64,000 bases of DNA from Adineta vaga (lineage: Eukaryota; Rotifera), in NCBI GenBank assembly GCA_021613535.1, contig CP075493.1:992001-1056000 (forward strand), written 5' to 3'. The translations under genes and the position numbers were made by a program. Positions 47,997 through 59,459 of this stretch are shown here, one piece after another; position 1 is the stretch's first letter; each line of letters starts with the position of its first letter. The notes beneath the pieces were generated by a model. It was not told the DNA's origin. It made no database searches and saw only the letters and a program-made list of their open reading frames with translations.

Positions 47997-48233
47997 TTAA
48001 CATCCCAATGGATGACCCTCTGGAAAAACACTTGCACATCCCATTCGTATTGCTCCTTTGAAAGCTGATTCATCAAGACAACAAATACTCTTATCCGATG
48101 AACAACATTTGACTTCCTTACAATTAATTACACCGTCACCATTTGGACATATAACAGACATTGTTCCACCTGGTAAAGAATTGCCAAGAAAGACATGTGT
48201 TAGAATAATTAAAAAGAAAAGGAAGACTTTCAT
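47997..48233 (-). CDS. Small secreted cysteine-rich protein
   Basis: A frame of 78 codons from an ATG at 48233 starts with a signal peptide (MKVFLFFLIILTHVFLGNS). The mature part has eight cysteines (VICPNGDGVINCKEVKCC, ICCLDES, MGCASVF, ending in LGC), including two CC pairs. The pattern recalls granulin-like or small disulphide-knot proteins, but no family is certain. It is likely extracellular. It is a plausible complete gene without introns, and the earlier in-frame TTG at 48242 is not needed. Confidence 0.65.
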   Translation of the reverse strand: MKVFLFFLIILTHVFLGNSLPGGTMSVICPNGDGVINCKEVKCCSSDKSICCLDESAFKGAIRMGCASVFPEGHPLGC

Positions 48234-48552
48234 GATTTTCAAATCGCTGATCTAAAATAATATAACATGTAGTTCAATCGTAGAGAATATCCTTTTTAAT
48301 AAAAATATTTCACTTACTCTTATTGACTTAAATGTTATCTGCTAGCTAACACAGTCAGTTCACTTTCTTATATACTTAGAAATATTCGCTGAAATTGTTA
48401 ATACCTTCGTGGCCTGAATACAATGAATGACCGATATATAATATATGCATAGTGTTCATTGGACATGGAAACGATAAAGAATGACAATAGACGGAATCGG
48501 TCAGAGAATTGATGTGAAGTGAATTTTATATGAAAGAGTTCGTTTCAATTTT

Positions 48553-48654
48553 GGGGGTATGGTTGGGTGTTGCATAAATGTAGTACTCATCTACCCACCC
48601 TCACCCTCACCCACATCCACACGCACACGCACACTCATACACACAGACACATCC
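48553..48654. repeat. Telomere-like hairpin unit
   Basis: The core GTTGCATAAATGTAGTACTC recurs, inverted and with two changes, in the unit at 57185-57243. The right arm degenerates into CACACGCACACGCACAC. Confidence 0.7.
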
Positions 48655-48939
48655 TTAAGTTAATCTGTTTCATATTGGTTCACGTTGATTGACATTAAAA
48701 ACGAAGGGTTGCTTGCGATATAATATTAATTTATCAAGTATGAAATGAAAATCATCAAAATTCACCAAATCAAACTGTCGAATAGTCAAGTGACGAAAAA
48801 TACGCCATTTTCACGCAAAAAAAGCACACTTCTACGAATGAACAAATTTTTTTTTTGAAGAACAACGATTTTCACTTTACTTGCTGTTAACAACTGGATC
48901 GTTTTTGCGAAGAAAAAAAACTTTTTTATGCATAATAAT

Positions 48940-49330
48940 GTGAGGTTCTCGTTATGGGGAATAGAAACGTAGGCTCCAACCTCCAATATGATCGTAGGCT
49001 GGAAGGTATCTCGAGAATATGGATAGACCAGTATCGAGAAATCTCACTAATATAAATCAAGCCTACCGTATCCTAGTAAATAATGGAAATAGATAAATGA
49101 AGATGAACGTGTTTATTTCGGGGTGAAAAGACAAGGACAAGATCAGATGAAGATGAGACGAGAGACACTGACTCAAAAATTCAAAAACATCACTATATGT
49201 ATAACAAAGACATAGAGAGATACAATAACAAAGTGGAAATAATAACACGATATAACAGAGAGAAATATGAGAAAAGATACAATAGAAGAAGATCGTCGTG
49301 CGGGCACTGATCATGAGAAAATACACATTT
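48940..49330 (-). repeat. Dispersed repeat, copy B
   Basis: The reverse complement matches copy A at 24560-24900, clearest at CTTGATTTATATTAGTGAG, GAGATTTCTCGATAC, TTCTCGAGATACC and CCCCATAACGAGAACCTCA. Similarity appears to resume beyond the adjacent mariner element. Confidence 0.6.
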
Positions 49331-49372
49331 CACAGGAAAGAAAGAAGGAAAGAAAGAAAACACACGTATCTA

Positions 49373-50614
49373 TTAGGTTGTTAACAAAGTGTTTGCGTTT
49401 TTTTTCAAAATTTTATTCTTCTTTTTTAACTTCAACAGTACAACTAGCTTTCAGTTATATATGCACCACTACTATCTATGACTTGTCACCAACGCTCTAG
49501 TAGAGACAGGATCCCGCGTTCATAGAAGTCCTTGGACTTTCGACCAAAGAAGTTGCTAATGTCCATTTTCATGTCGTTATCGTCGTCGAACTTTTTCTCA
49601 CGCAGATGATGAGAAAGAGAACGAAACAAATGGTAGTCCGTTGGTGCTAAGTCAGGAGAATAAGGTGGATGAGGAACGTTAATCCATCCAAGCTTCAATA
49701 ATTTTTCGCAGGTCAACTTTGCAACATGTGGTCGGGCGTTGTCATGTAAATAGTAAACTCGATCCTGCTTTCCGTTGAGTTTTTGGGCAACTCGATCCAA
49801 TTGTTGACAGTAGAGATCAGCAGTGATGGTGCAACCATTTGGAAGAAATTCCCAATGAATAATCCCATTGACGCCCCACCAGACACTTAACATCACCTTC
49901 TTGGGGTGGAGATCAGGCTTAGGTGTTGCTACGCCTGTCTGACCAGGGCTAAGCCACTGGCGTCTGTGCGTGTAGTTAACATATAACACCCACTTCTCAT
50001 CACCAGTAATAAGATTGCGAAGCCATTCGTAGTTGCGATGAGACGTCATTAAATCCATACAAGCATCAACCCGATGTTGTAGCTGATGTGATGATAACTC
50101 GTGAGGTATCCAAACTCCATATTTCCATGTCTTGCCTAATTCTTTCAAATGTTTTTCCACTGCAACATAAGAGCACCCAAGGTGCTCTGCCAAGCACCGT
50201 AAAGTCAATCGAGGATCTTGTTCAATAAGCTGCTGTAAGAGATCCACATCCACTTCCAGTGGTCTACCGGACCGAAGTAAATCATTGAGTTCTAAGTTAC
50301 CGTTCTTAAAGCGATTGAACCAATGTTGTGCCGTACGAGTAGAGAGCACATCCTCCCCCATCGTGCTGCATATGTTGTTAGCTGCTTCTGTTGCTTTGTG
50401 GCCAAGACGGAATTCATGAAGTAAAAGTACCAGAATCTCTCTACGAGAAAGATTCATATTCAGCTCATGATCAGCGTCCATATCGATAGCTTTATTATCA
50501 TTCGAAAGATATTCACTTTCCCTTTATATACCCTTAGTATGGAAACTTCTAGAACTTTCTCGAATGTTTTAGAAAATTTTGAAAAAAAACGCAAAAACTT
50601 TGTTAACAACCTAA
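49373..50614 (-). mobile_element. Complete mariner element with TIRs and TA target duplication
   Basis: The 1242-bp element is bounded by inverted repeats beginning TTAGGTTGTTAACAAAGT and extending about 40 bp (one mismatch within the first 20). It is flanked by TA on both sides (49371-49372 and 50615-50616). It contains one uninterrupted transposase on the minus strand. The near-perfect TIRs and intact gene indicate recent insertion. Confidence 0.95.
49486..50481 (-). CDS. Mariner transposase, full length
   Basis: 331 residues from ATG, no introns. The N-terminal helix-turn-helix half is followed by WIPHEL, the first catalytic Asp in TGDEKWVLY, the second in YLHDNARPHVA, then YSPDLAPTDYHLF with the third Asp. 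Exactly 34 residues lie between the second and third Asp, so this is a DD34D mariner (Tc1/mariner superfamily). It cuts and pastes the element at TA sites in the nucleus. The length is close to the usual ~345, and no stop or frameshift is present, so it may be active. Confidence 0.95.
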   Translation of the reverse strand: MDADHELNMNLSRREILVLLLHEFRLGHKATEAANNICSTMGEDVLSTRTAQHWFNRFKNGNLELNDLLRSGRPLEVDVDLLQQLIEQDPRLTLRCLAEHLGCSYVAVEKHLKELGKTWKYGVWIPHELSSHQLQHRVDACMDLMTSHRNYEWLRNLITGDEKWVLYVNYTHRRQWLSPGQTGVATPKPDLHPKKVMLSVWWGVNGIIHWEFLPNGCTITADLYCQQLDRVAQKLNGKQDRVYYLHDNARPHVAKLTCEKLLKLGWINVPHPPYSPDLAPTDYHLFRSLSHHLREKKFDDDNDMKMDISNFFGRKSKDFYERGILSLLERW

Positions 50615-50933
50615 TACGATGGGAAAAGTGATGAAGTCGAATGTAGTATTTCGATTCTGAAGTCTTGTTTTTTTTTTTCTCCCTGGATTGTTATTATTCT
50701 CTTCACTCATTCATATCCTTTTCATTAACAAATTAGAAATATCTTGAAAAAGAATTTATGTCAAAATAAAACGACATCAATTAAAGCTTTTTTTTTTGAA
50801 TAAATTTGAAATGAAACAAATGTGAAAATAGTCATCTGATGAACATTTTTCGACCGTATACTTTCAAGGTAATGAGATTAGAAAAGATAGAGAAATATTT
50901 TCTATTTAAATAATAGAAGAATATAAAATGTAT
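50615..50933. other. Intergenic stretch
   Basis: It holds the right flank of the mariner element, probably the remaining part of repeat copy B, then AT-rich DNA. Confidence 0.4.
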
Positions 50934-52793
50934 TTAACGAATCCATAAATGAAAAAAATGTTGACAACAAGTATTTTTTGTTATTTTAATTGTAGATGGT
51001 AAAGAACTTTGTAGCCATGTGATAAGATTAATAGAATTTGTTGGTAATATTAGTTTATTATCATAAATTTTAAAAGTTAATAATCGCAGATGAATCATAT
51101 GATCAATAATATAAATTAAACATTGTCTATTTTTAAGTCCAATAGTAAGAATTTCACATTGTTTACCTAATGATGATTGACATAATTCAATACATTGTTT
51201 CATATTATAAAATATACTTTTATCTAATGGAAATTTAAGTTTACGTACTGATGAATTTTTAATATTAGTTAAAGAAAATATTGAATTTGAATAGATTATA
51301 TTCAATGTGTATAGATTAGGTATTTGATTAAGTAAATTTTGTAGTTTAGATTGATTTTGATTATTAGAATTAGAAGATAATAGAATATTAAGTGTAATTA
51401 TTTTATGAAGATTATTTAATAAAGAATTACAAAAATATTTTTGTAATGGAAATTCAATAGAAATTTCATTATTTGATGATATAGTTAATTCTTCTTCTTC
51501 TCTTATTTCATTTGTATTCCACTGAAATATTTGATTAATTCTTTGACAAAAAGAAAGAGATTTTTGTGAAGTAATTTGATAATTTTGATTTAATTGTTGA
51601 GAATTTGATAATTTTATTAAAAACATATCGAAAGAATCCAATTGATAAAAATCATTTTCATGAATAGAATTTGATCCTGACCAAATATAATTCTTAATAG
51701 TAATTGAATGAATAAATCTATAAGATAAAGTATGATATATAATTGAATACTTCTCATTATTTTCTTCATTTAAATAACATCGAATAAACCATTGATGATC
51801 TTCAATCCAAAATTGATTTTCAAATGAACGCATAAAACTATTTATTTGATTTTTTATATCATTTGAATTAGTTATATAAAGACCCATTGCACATTGAAAT
51901 GTTTTTAAATAAGGTAAATAATTCATAGTAAGATTTTTCAATTGATAACCATGCATAAATATTGATAATGATTCAATTTTTAAATGACGTAAATTAATTA
52001 AATTCTGTAATAAAATTTCAAGTGTATTTGTTCAATTTGTTGCAGAATAAGTACATGACCATCTATCAATAAATTCAAATTTAATTAATGATGAATAAAT
52101 TTGTGTTAAATTACTTATATCTTGAATAAATGAATATATATGAAGAGATTGAAGATTAGGTGTTTTTTCTAATAAATTTTCTAATGAATATTTATCATCT
52201 AAATAACATTGAAACGAAAGATTTTGAAGAGATAAAGATTTTATTGATGGTATGAAACATTGATATTCTTCACAAGATTTTGTTTTAATATAACAATGAA
52301 TTAATTTTGTTAAATTCCATATTTGATTAATTAAAGAAAGTTTATTATGTTTAAATGGAAAACAACAATCAATGAAATAAATCTTTTCAAGATTAGAAAG
52401 ATTATCTAATTCACATCCAATTTCTAACATTATTTTTTGAGAATGAATATTTGATAATGAAAGAGATTTTAAATTAATTAAATTACTAAAACGAAAATAA
52501 TCAGAACGAAATAATTCACTTTGAAATGGAAATTCATTATTTGATAGATAAAGTGATGTGATTTGTTTAACAATTTTTAATAATTCTAATTGAATTTTTT
52601 TATTAAAATTATTTAATAACATTAAACGAAGATCAACATGATGAATAATTTCTAAATAATTATAAATTAATTGATTAAAACGAGAATTTAATAAATGAAA
52701 TAAATTTATAATTTCACTTAAATTCAAATATTCAAATAAATCAAAGAATATTTCATTGGCTAAATCTTCAAATTTCGTTAACATTTTTTCCAT
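50934..52793 (-). pseudogene. F-box / LRR-like protein interrupted by one in-frame TGA
   Basis: A single frame of about 620 codons from the ATG at 52793 to 50934 is broken only by TGA at 52034-52032. The N-terminus is an F-box (FEDLANEIFFDLFEYLNLSE, then INLFHLLNSRFNQLI). The rest is leucine-rich with LRR-like spacing (NLINLKSLSLSNIHS, TPNLQSLHIYSF, IPNLYTLNIIYS). Such proteins are substrate adaptors of SCF ubiquitin ligases and are very numerous in bdelloids. CGA to TGA would explain the stop, and the frame continues cleanly for 350 codons after it. It may be a fresh pseudogene, a shortened but working F-box protein, or a sequence error. Confidence 0.8.
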
Positions 52794-52798
52794 TGAAA

Positions 52799-54065
52799 TA
52801 TTTAATGAATGAATCAATTAGAATAACAAAAATACGTATTTTGTGAAACATCATCTGAAAAAGAGTGTTAAACGATAAAAATTTGGACCCCCCACAGACT
52901 AGCTAAATTACCTCGCTCACTATCAATAAAAATAGATCTATTGTGTTTCACACTTTTAATCTCGCTATAGGAATTACGCTGAAAGTTTTTTTTCTTTTAT
53001 TAATCAATCAAATATTGAATTATGATTATTTTTATGACTACATACGTGATTTTGTAAGTATTGAAACATGTCAGCAGATAATATTTAGATTTATTTATCA
53101 TAGACATATGTCTTTTTGATTATTTATTGTTTTCTCTGAATATGATTGAATTTGATAAATCTTTTCATGAGACTTTTTTTTAATCATATTTGAAAAAATC
53201 ATTTAATTTAATTTATTCAATAGTTTTGACAAATAACAATAAAAATTCATTAAACTTTTTTACTAGAGAATATTTACATTTCTTCAAATGGTTCTTCGCT
53301 TTGTACTTAAAGTTGGTGTTGTTATCCTTCATTATTCTCTCACTTTGTTCGTGCGATATATTCACACGTGTTTTTTCCTTTCTTTCTTTTGTTTTGATAT
53401 TAATTCGCACAACTAAGATCGTATGATCACAATTTTTAAGCAAATACAAAAACAAAAAAAGTATTTTGAAATGTATTATGCATACAGAATTCTTTTAAAC
53501 ATTAAATTAATTAAAATTAGAATCTTTTTCTGGATAGAAATCAGTTTATTCTCTCTCAGTTTAGTGCGTAATAAAAGACAGAAATAACAAAATACGTTTG
53601 ATCACAACAATGTGTAAAAAGGATTATTATCAAATACGATATGTGTATTACGTTATAGTGAGATATAAATACCTTGAAACAATAATCGTACAGAAGAATG
53701 AATAAAGTACGATGAAAACATGTGTATTTTGTGAGAAAACGATAAGAACAAATTTTTGACGAATACTCTGCGCATAAAGACTATTTGGTTATATTATTTT
53801 CATTATTGTTATATTTCCACGAATGGGAAATTTATTACGAAAACAGGTAAATTCATTAAATAAAATTTCTTAGGTTTGAAATAAGATTAGACAATTTTTT
53901 TTGTAAACTGGAAAGATGAGTACATCAGTATAATCATTTCACTTTCTATGTTATGGATTTTATTTCTGATCTGATGATTTAGAAATGAAGACGTGTTAAT
54001 GATGAATCTATAACTTTTTTTGAACCGGAGAAGAGTCTATTGAAGAGAAGTATGTTTTCGTTTAG
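52799..54065. other. Intergenic stretch
   Basis: AT-rich, with no supported gene; it includes the divergent upstream regions of the F-box gene and the inositol kinase gene. TTTCGTTTAG just before the ATG at 54066 could be a splice acceptor for a 5' exon that I cannot place. Confidence 0.4.
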
Positions 54066-54968
54066 ATGATACCTTCCTCAACAAGTTTACAACCTGAATT
54101 ACCACCTGATACTAAACCATTGCAACATCAAGTTGCTGGACATGTCTTTGGAAAATCAAAGACAAAATTTGGTATATTACAACGATGTTCGACTGGTGAT
54201 ATTCTTAAGCCAATTGTTGATGAACGAGGTCTACGTGAAGAACAATTTTATAGAGATGTGTTTTCCGAGCAAGCATCAGAGAATTTGCGTGCATTTCGAC
54301 CGTTTATTAGTAAATTCTTCGGAACATATGAATACGGTGGAGTCAACTATATGATCTTAGAAAATATTATTCATCCATTCGTGCATCCATGTGTTGCAGA
54401 TATTAAAATTGGTCGAATCACCTATGATGCAGGAGCCAGCAAGGAAAAAATCGAAGAGTATCGCCGAAAATTCCCTGCATTGGCTGATATTGGATTTCAA
54501 CTTCTTGGATGGCAAGTTTATCGTCCTGCCGACAATTCTTATGAATATCACGATAAAGTATGTGGACGATCATTAACCAAAGAAGAAATGCCTCATGCCA
54601 TAGCACACTTCTATGGTGCTCCTCTAGAGACTTATCGCGAAATTGTACGATCAGTACTTAAACATCTAATTGCTGTGGAACAGATTATGGCGAAACAATG
54701 TGATCTGACTTTCATTGCAACCTCTCTACTAATTGTATATGAAGGTCAGAAAAGCGCACAGAACGAATCACAACACCAAGAGAGAAGAATAGATGTTCGT
54801 CTAGTCGATTTTGCTCATGTTTCTAAGCATGAAGAAGGTGTCGAGACGGGCCAAGTAGATGAAAATTTTCTTTCTGGTTTGCGCAATTATATGAACGACC
54901 TACGAAAAGTACTCGACGACACATATGTGTATGTGCCCATCGATAAACTAAATCGATCTATGCACTAA
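54066..54968 (+). CDS. Inositol polyphosphate multikinase (IPK family)
   Basis: A single exon of 300 residues. The IPK signature PCVADIKIGRITYD (PxxxDxKxG, inositol-phosphate binding) is at about residue 109. ATP-site elements ATSLLIVYEG (S-S/T-L-L) and VRLVDFAHV (DFAH, metal binding) follow in the right order and spacing. It should phosphorylate inositol phosphates (IP3 to IP4/IP5) in cytosol and nucleus. The length fits IPMK or short IP6K-like enzymes; the exact substrate is not determinable. The reading frame is intact, with relatively balanced codon use compared with neighbours. Confidence 0.9.
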   Translation: MIPSSTSLQPELPPDTKPLQHQVAGHVFGKSKTKFGILQRCSTGDILKPIVDERGLREEQFYRDVFSEQASENLRAFRPFISKFFGTYEYGGVNYMILENIIHPFVHPCVADIKIGRITYDAGASKEKIEEYRRKFPALADIGFQLLGWQVYRPADNSYEYHDKVCGRSLTKEEMPHAIAHFYGAPLETYREIVRSVLKHLIAVEQIMAKQCDLTFIATSLLIVYEGQKSAQNESQHQERRIDVRLVDFAHVSKHEEGVETGQVDENFLSGLRNYMNDLRKVLDDTYVYVPIDKLNRSMH

Positions 54969-55882
54969 ATGAAATTGTTGGAGTGGGTGTGAATGTTAGA
55001 TAGATGTAGTACTCACAACCATCCTTTTATTATATAATTTGTTACTAAATAATTATTCTTATCTTCTGTTCCTTCTCGCTATTTTATTACTTTCATGCCA
55101 AAGTATTTCATGATAAGGACAATCAAAGTAAACTGAATATAAAATGAAAGGAGAAATTTCTATGAATTTTTAGAATTTATTCATTAATAACTATGAAAGA
55201 GAGAGATACTTGTAGCTTTTATTGAACTTTGAATTGGTTGTCGTTCTGTTAAATATGGTTCTACACATAACTAAAAGAAAACGATATTTTATTCAATTAT
55301 TTGAAATCTAAATCATTTACTATTACTTCATAATCATTATAAAATTCTATGCTCCATTTTGAACAATGATGTATTGTTTGTGAATTCATTAATTGATTTG
55401 AAAAAATTATTCTACAAGTAATTGAAGATTTCCATGTATTTTGTCAATTTCAGAAGTAAAACGAGTAGAGATACATATAGTGATATACAAAATCTAAATG
55501 AAAAGTAGATATTATAGTCAAACCTTTGGTTAAACTATCAGAATTATTTTTCTATGACAAAGCAAAGATACGAATGAAACAAATCTAATCAGTAAAATTT
55601 GATGATGATAGATTTTTACTTTTCAAGAATTATTCTAAACACAAATGAATAGATTCGACTTTTAACGATTAACTTTGATATTTAAGTCATTTCAAATTCC
55701 GTTAATTCTTGCAAATAAAACAAAAAAATATCTGATATTATGTCTGAAAATGGTTGAATTTTGCTGGAGGGACATGGTCGATTTGTGAAAATCATTCAAG
55801 TTTTTCATTGATTTATTTCAGTTTAGAAAATTTCAACAAAAATTCATATTTTTTGAATACGGGGAATGGTCTGAAACTAAGC
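54969..55882. other. Intergenic stretch with a telomere-like unit
   Basis: 54980-55024 has GGAGTGGGTGTGAATG, core GATAGATGTAGTACTCAC and CAACCATCC. The rest is AT-rich without signal. Confidence 0.45.
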
Positions 55883-56146
55883 TTACAATATAAAGATACA
55901 TATTAATATAAAGATAAAAATCAAATTTTCATAATGATCGAAATGTTTTCTAAAAATAAATCCCAATGGAAATAAAGAAACAATTAAAGTAATAATAAAT
56001 ATTCCTAAAATTAGAAAGAAATGATTAAACAGAATTAATTTTCTTGTTTGAAGATTTATTAACGAAATGAAATCTGAATCAATTTCATATGTTACATAAT
56101 TTGATAATAATGATGAATAAATTGAATTACTATTGAAACTGTCCAT
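55883..56146 (-). CDS. Possible small membrane protein overlapping the upstream gene
   Basis: An 87-codon frame from an ATG at 56146 overlaps the end of the preceding minus-strand gene by 17 bases in another frame. It has two hydrophobic segments (FNHFFLILGIFIITLIVSLF and LIFIFILICIFIL). No family is recognised. It could be a chance AT-rich frame or a frameshifted extension of the neighbour. Confidence 0.3.
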   Translation of the reverse strand: MDSFNSNSIYSSLLSNYVTYEIDSDFISLINLQTRKLILFNHFFLILGIFIITLIVSLFPLGFIFRKHFDHYENLIFIFILICIFIL

Positions 56147-56756
56147 TATTTGTACATTGATCTGTTTTTATATTCCATATTCCTTCAAATTGATCATTTA
56201 TTTCATTCCATATTAATTTCATTTTAACTTTATAATCTAAGTTTTTGTCATTATTTTTCGTAGTTTTTCGATATCTTCTTATTAAAACCATTCGCTTTGA
56301 TTGATTTGAATAATTTCCATTTATATCAAATCTTCCAATATCATCTGATCCTGCTCCTCTTATTTTCATTGTTGACGAAGAGAATATAAGTGGAAATTGA
56401 AAAGATCCATGCCAACATGCATTTCCATAAAATTGACTTATCCAAATACCAGATGAAAAAGGATTTCTATTCGATGTTAATAGTCCAACATTTTCATTAA
56501 GAAATTCCTCGTCATCAGAGGATATATTTGGATTCGTCCAAGAATCCGTGCAGCCTCTGAATAAATACATGAATAAACACATAGCGACAATTATAAAACC
56601 AATGAATGCAACATCAGATTCATACTTTTGAGTATCATAACTTTCCGTTCGACGATAAATACCACCACTACGACCACCTTTACATTGAACAAGAATACCA
56701 AAACAAATAATAAACAGAAGTATATGATAAATGAATTTCATAGAAAATATCTTCAT
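56130..56756 (-). CDS. Membrane-anchored protein with rotifer-type beta-rich domain, function unknown
   Basis: 208 residues from the ATG at 56756. The N-terminus is a signal peptide or anchor (MKFIYHILLFIICFGILVQC), and a second transmembrane helix (VAFIGFIIVAMCLFMYLF) lies at about 50-67. The cytoplasmic or lumenal remainder has SGIWISQFYGN, WHGSFQFPLIFS, GAGSDDIGRFDINGNYS, RMVLIRRY and FEGIWNIKTD. This is a G-x-W/GxGxDDxGxFxIxGxYS pattern that I associate with an uncharacterised beta-rich domain common in rotifer and fungal proteins. No function is known. It ends naturally at GQFQ before the stop. Confidence 0.65.
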   Translation of the reverse strand: MKIFSMKFIYHILLFIICFGILVQCKGGRSGGIYRRTESYDTQKYESDVAFIGFIIVAMCLFMYLFRGCTDSWTNPNISSDDEEFLNENVGLLTSNRNPFSSGIWISQFYGNACWHGSFQFPLIFSSSTMKIRGAGSDDIGRFDINGNYSNQSKRMVLIRRYRKTTKNNDKNLDYKVKMKLIWNEINDQFEGIWNIKTDQCTNNGQFQ

Positions 56757-57184
56757 TATGGATTAATCCCAAATTTGATCGAAAACATTAAAAAAAAGAG
56801 TGCAAAAGATTTCTGTTGTCTTCACTTTTCATTCTCTATATTTCTGGCTATCAATACTTGTATCGTTCGATATTATTAGCGAAAATCTCATTCTATAAAT
56901 GATTACTTATGATAAGAAAACGATTGTTTACCTTATTTCTAATGATTGTACGAGGCGAATATTGTCATTGTTGCGGTATCTTATTCTTTGTTTTTATATT
57001 ATAGCTAAGTGAGAGAATAGGAGATTTATCATTATTCATCTAATCAGACATATGTCATGTAGGTGGAAAAAGAGTATTGACATTTATTTTTGACATATAA
57101 GGAAAACAAATATATAGTGTTATACATATTGCACATGTGTCGATGATTATTCAATAGATCTTATTCTTTGATTATTTATTGATG

Positions 57185-57243
57185 GATGTGGGCGTGTGGA
57201 TAAGTACTACTTTTATGCAACACTCAGCCACACCCACACCCAT
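57185..57243. repeat. Telomere-like hairpin unit, inverted relative to 48553
   Basis: The reverse complement reads GGGTGTGGGTGTGGCTGAG, then GTTGCATAAAAGTAGTACTT, then CCACACGCCCACATCC. It matches the order and core of the unit at 48553-48654. Confidence 0.75.
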
Positions 57244-58043
57244 GTATTTGGTGCGGTATCCATGGCCATCTACAGTTTTCAAAGATATTCTTCAAACTCA
57301 AAGATATAAAACAGTTCGAAAATTCAAAAGTCGTGGTCTTTTATTTTGTTCGGAATTCAAAGAAAATTGAAGAAAACCATAGAACCGGAAGGGAATAGGT
57401 CCTCTCCTTGTCATTATTTTTCGATTGTATTCTTCCAAATTTTCGGCTGACTCGTCACAGTTATTTTTCTTTTATGTTTCGTATCGATATAAACACATGA
57501 ATCATTTGATCAATATGTTGCACTAGTGACACAAAAGAAGAAATGACAATAGTATTCATTTAAAAGGGTAAAATATCTCTCTTCCTTCACACTCTCACTC
57601 TTACATACCCACGCCACCCATCCTCAAAATTTATTCTTTAATAAAAGATTATTGATTATTTTTTATCAATTAATGATCAAGATCATCAGTTGAATCTTGA
57701 TATGATTCAAGTAAATGTATATTACATTTAAGATTTTGAATATAAATATCCCTTGCTCGTTCCTTTTCACTTCCTTAGCAGCAGCAAACTTTGTTTCCAA
57801 TTCAACAACAACCAACACCTTCTCCACAATGATCCAAACATTTTTTGTCCCTGAACACTCCCAACATCTTCCTTCACAAAATGGATCGTTTCCTTTGTCG
57901 TCTATAATATCATATCGAGATGTGTCCTGCTCGAGTTCAGCTGGCTGAGCAACGACCATAACTAGATGCTGAAAAATATAAATATTGTCATATATTCAAT
58001 CTTACTCGTTCGTTTTATTATCAAAAAATCGGTAAGGTGGAAG

Positions 58044-58147
58044 ACACACTATACAAATTAAAACAAAACTACGAAATGTGATTGGTATTTCGAACTATAG
58101 CAACACCAATCATATTTCTTAATTTCGTTCTAATTTTTACAGTGTGT
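58044..58147. repeat. Imperfect foldback (about 43-bp arms)
   Basis: ACACACTATACAAATTAAAA...GTGATTGGT pairs with ACCAATCATATTTCTTAATT...CAGTGTGT, with several mismatches and a short spacer. It is probably a small MITE remnant. Confidence 0.6.
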
Positions 58148-58631
58148 TGTTAGCCTAAGGCCTCAGACACAAAATTAACTGATCAAAATACGTTTCAATA
58201 TGTAAAGCGAAGTCAATCTATAATCCTTGTTACGTTAATATAAAGAGAAATTCTCAAAGTCACGTTTTTTTAAATGCTAATACAGCGTTGATAAGATTAT
58301 TGTTTCTTCAAACTCTTTCATTCCAAGATCAATCCTTGATGAATAAAACAAAATGTACATCAATAATACAATGACAATACAATGACAATAAGTATTTATC
58401 TTTTTTAAAAGATTGATTTAACTAACTTCGAACTAAATTTATTAAACAAAGATAAAGAAAGATTACTCTTCTGGTTATTTTTTCAATCAACATTTTTTCT
58501 TTCCTTTTCGAGTCATATCGCCAACATTACCCGTCGATAATATTCATTAACGTGCACGGACTTAATGTCGACATGCCTATTATGTATCGATATATAAACT
58601 GAACGTATTCTTCAATTAATCTAAACTGAAA

Positions 58632-59459
58632 ATGTTAGACAAAATAGCCAAGCAAAGTTTAAATAAATATCACTCCTTTTGGTTACGAATTTCTGCTGCT
58701 TCTTTACTTGTCATAGTCACGTGGATATGGAGAAATAATACATCTGGGTAGGTTTTACAACACTGAATGACTTTTTCTGGCTTATTGATAATGACATACA
58801 TATAATATAAGACCGTCTGCTATGATGGATTCTTTCTTCGCTAGCAGCGAAAAGATGATCGAACTTAAAAAGTTTATTGAATTTTAATTTATTGTTTTAG
58901 ATTATCGCTATGGTGCAATCAGTTGGCATGTATTGTTTTAGTTTGCACTTATATATCTGTGTTTTGGAAATTGGAAGACAGCATCTATTATTCATCATTT
59001 CATCCATTGTTTCTGGGTGCTTATGTTTGGCATATTGGTTGTTTTGTTCTGACCGCTTATCTTTGGGATATTGATTGGTCTGTTCTGGATTATGTTTCTA
59101 TAGATTTATGTCATGATATTTTACATAAGTTGATCTATTTACCTTGGTGGTCAACGTGTTCATATGGATGGGTGATTGCTCGTGATGGTCCAATGATTTT
59201 TATAAGTATTTGTGCTTTACTTGGTGTTAGATATGTATGGTTTATTGATGAATCAACTGCATATCAATCACTGACAGTTTGGTATAATGATTCACGACGA
59301 GATTTTGTTCCATCGAAATACACACCAGGACGACAATGGCGACGCAGAAGAATGGATAAATTTCACTGTATGATTCGTCGATTTATCGTCGTTAAGGGAA
59401 TTTATACTGAACGTGAAACTGTTCAATATTTACGACGACATCTCATGGGAAGAATTTGA
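58632..59459 (+). CDS. Multi-pass membrane protein of unknown function
   Basis: Two exons (58632-58747 and 58901-59459) join in phase 2 across a 153-nt intron and give about 224 residues. Four or five hydrophobic helices are visible (WLRISAASLLVIVTWIW; LACIVLVCTYISVFWKL; FLGAYVWHIGCFVLTAYLW; MIFISICALLGVRYVWFI). They are followed by a basic C-terminal tail (PGRQWRRRRMDKFHCMIRRF). Many Trp and Tyr residues lie near the membrane borders. No family is recognised. The reading frame and splice signals are good, so the gene is likely real. Confidence 0.7.

Larger units (their letters stand above)
48234..49372. other. Intergenic stretch with telomere-like unit and dispersed repeat copy B
   Basis: 48553-48654 is a telomere-like hairpin unit (GGGGGTATGGTTGGGTGTTG, core ATAAATGTAGTACTCATC, C-rich arm). 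48940-49330 is the reverse-complement copy of the repeat at 24560-24900. No gene is seen. Confidence 0.5.
56757..58631. other. Intergenic stretch with two telomere-like units, a foldback and a possible small gene remnant
   Basis: Telomere-like units lie at 57185-57243 and 57587-57625. Minus strand 57870-57672 contains coding-like sequence (MLGVFRDKKCLDHCGEG, then after a possible 45-nt intron GSEKERARDIYIQNLKCN ending DLDH), unrecognised. 58044-58147 is an imperfect inverted repeat. Confidence 0.4.

Noticed and set aside
49063-49500. ORFs at 49063-49326 (-) and 49267-49500 (+)
   Set aside because: They fall in repeat copy B and across the mariner terminus, so they are not genes.
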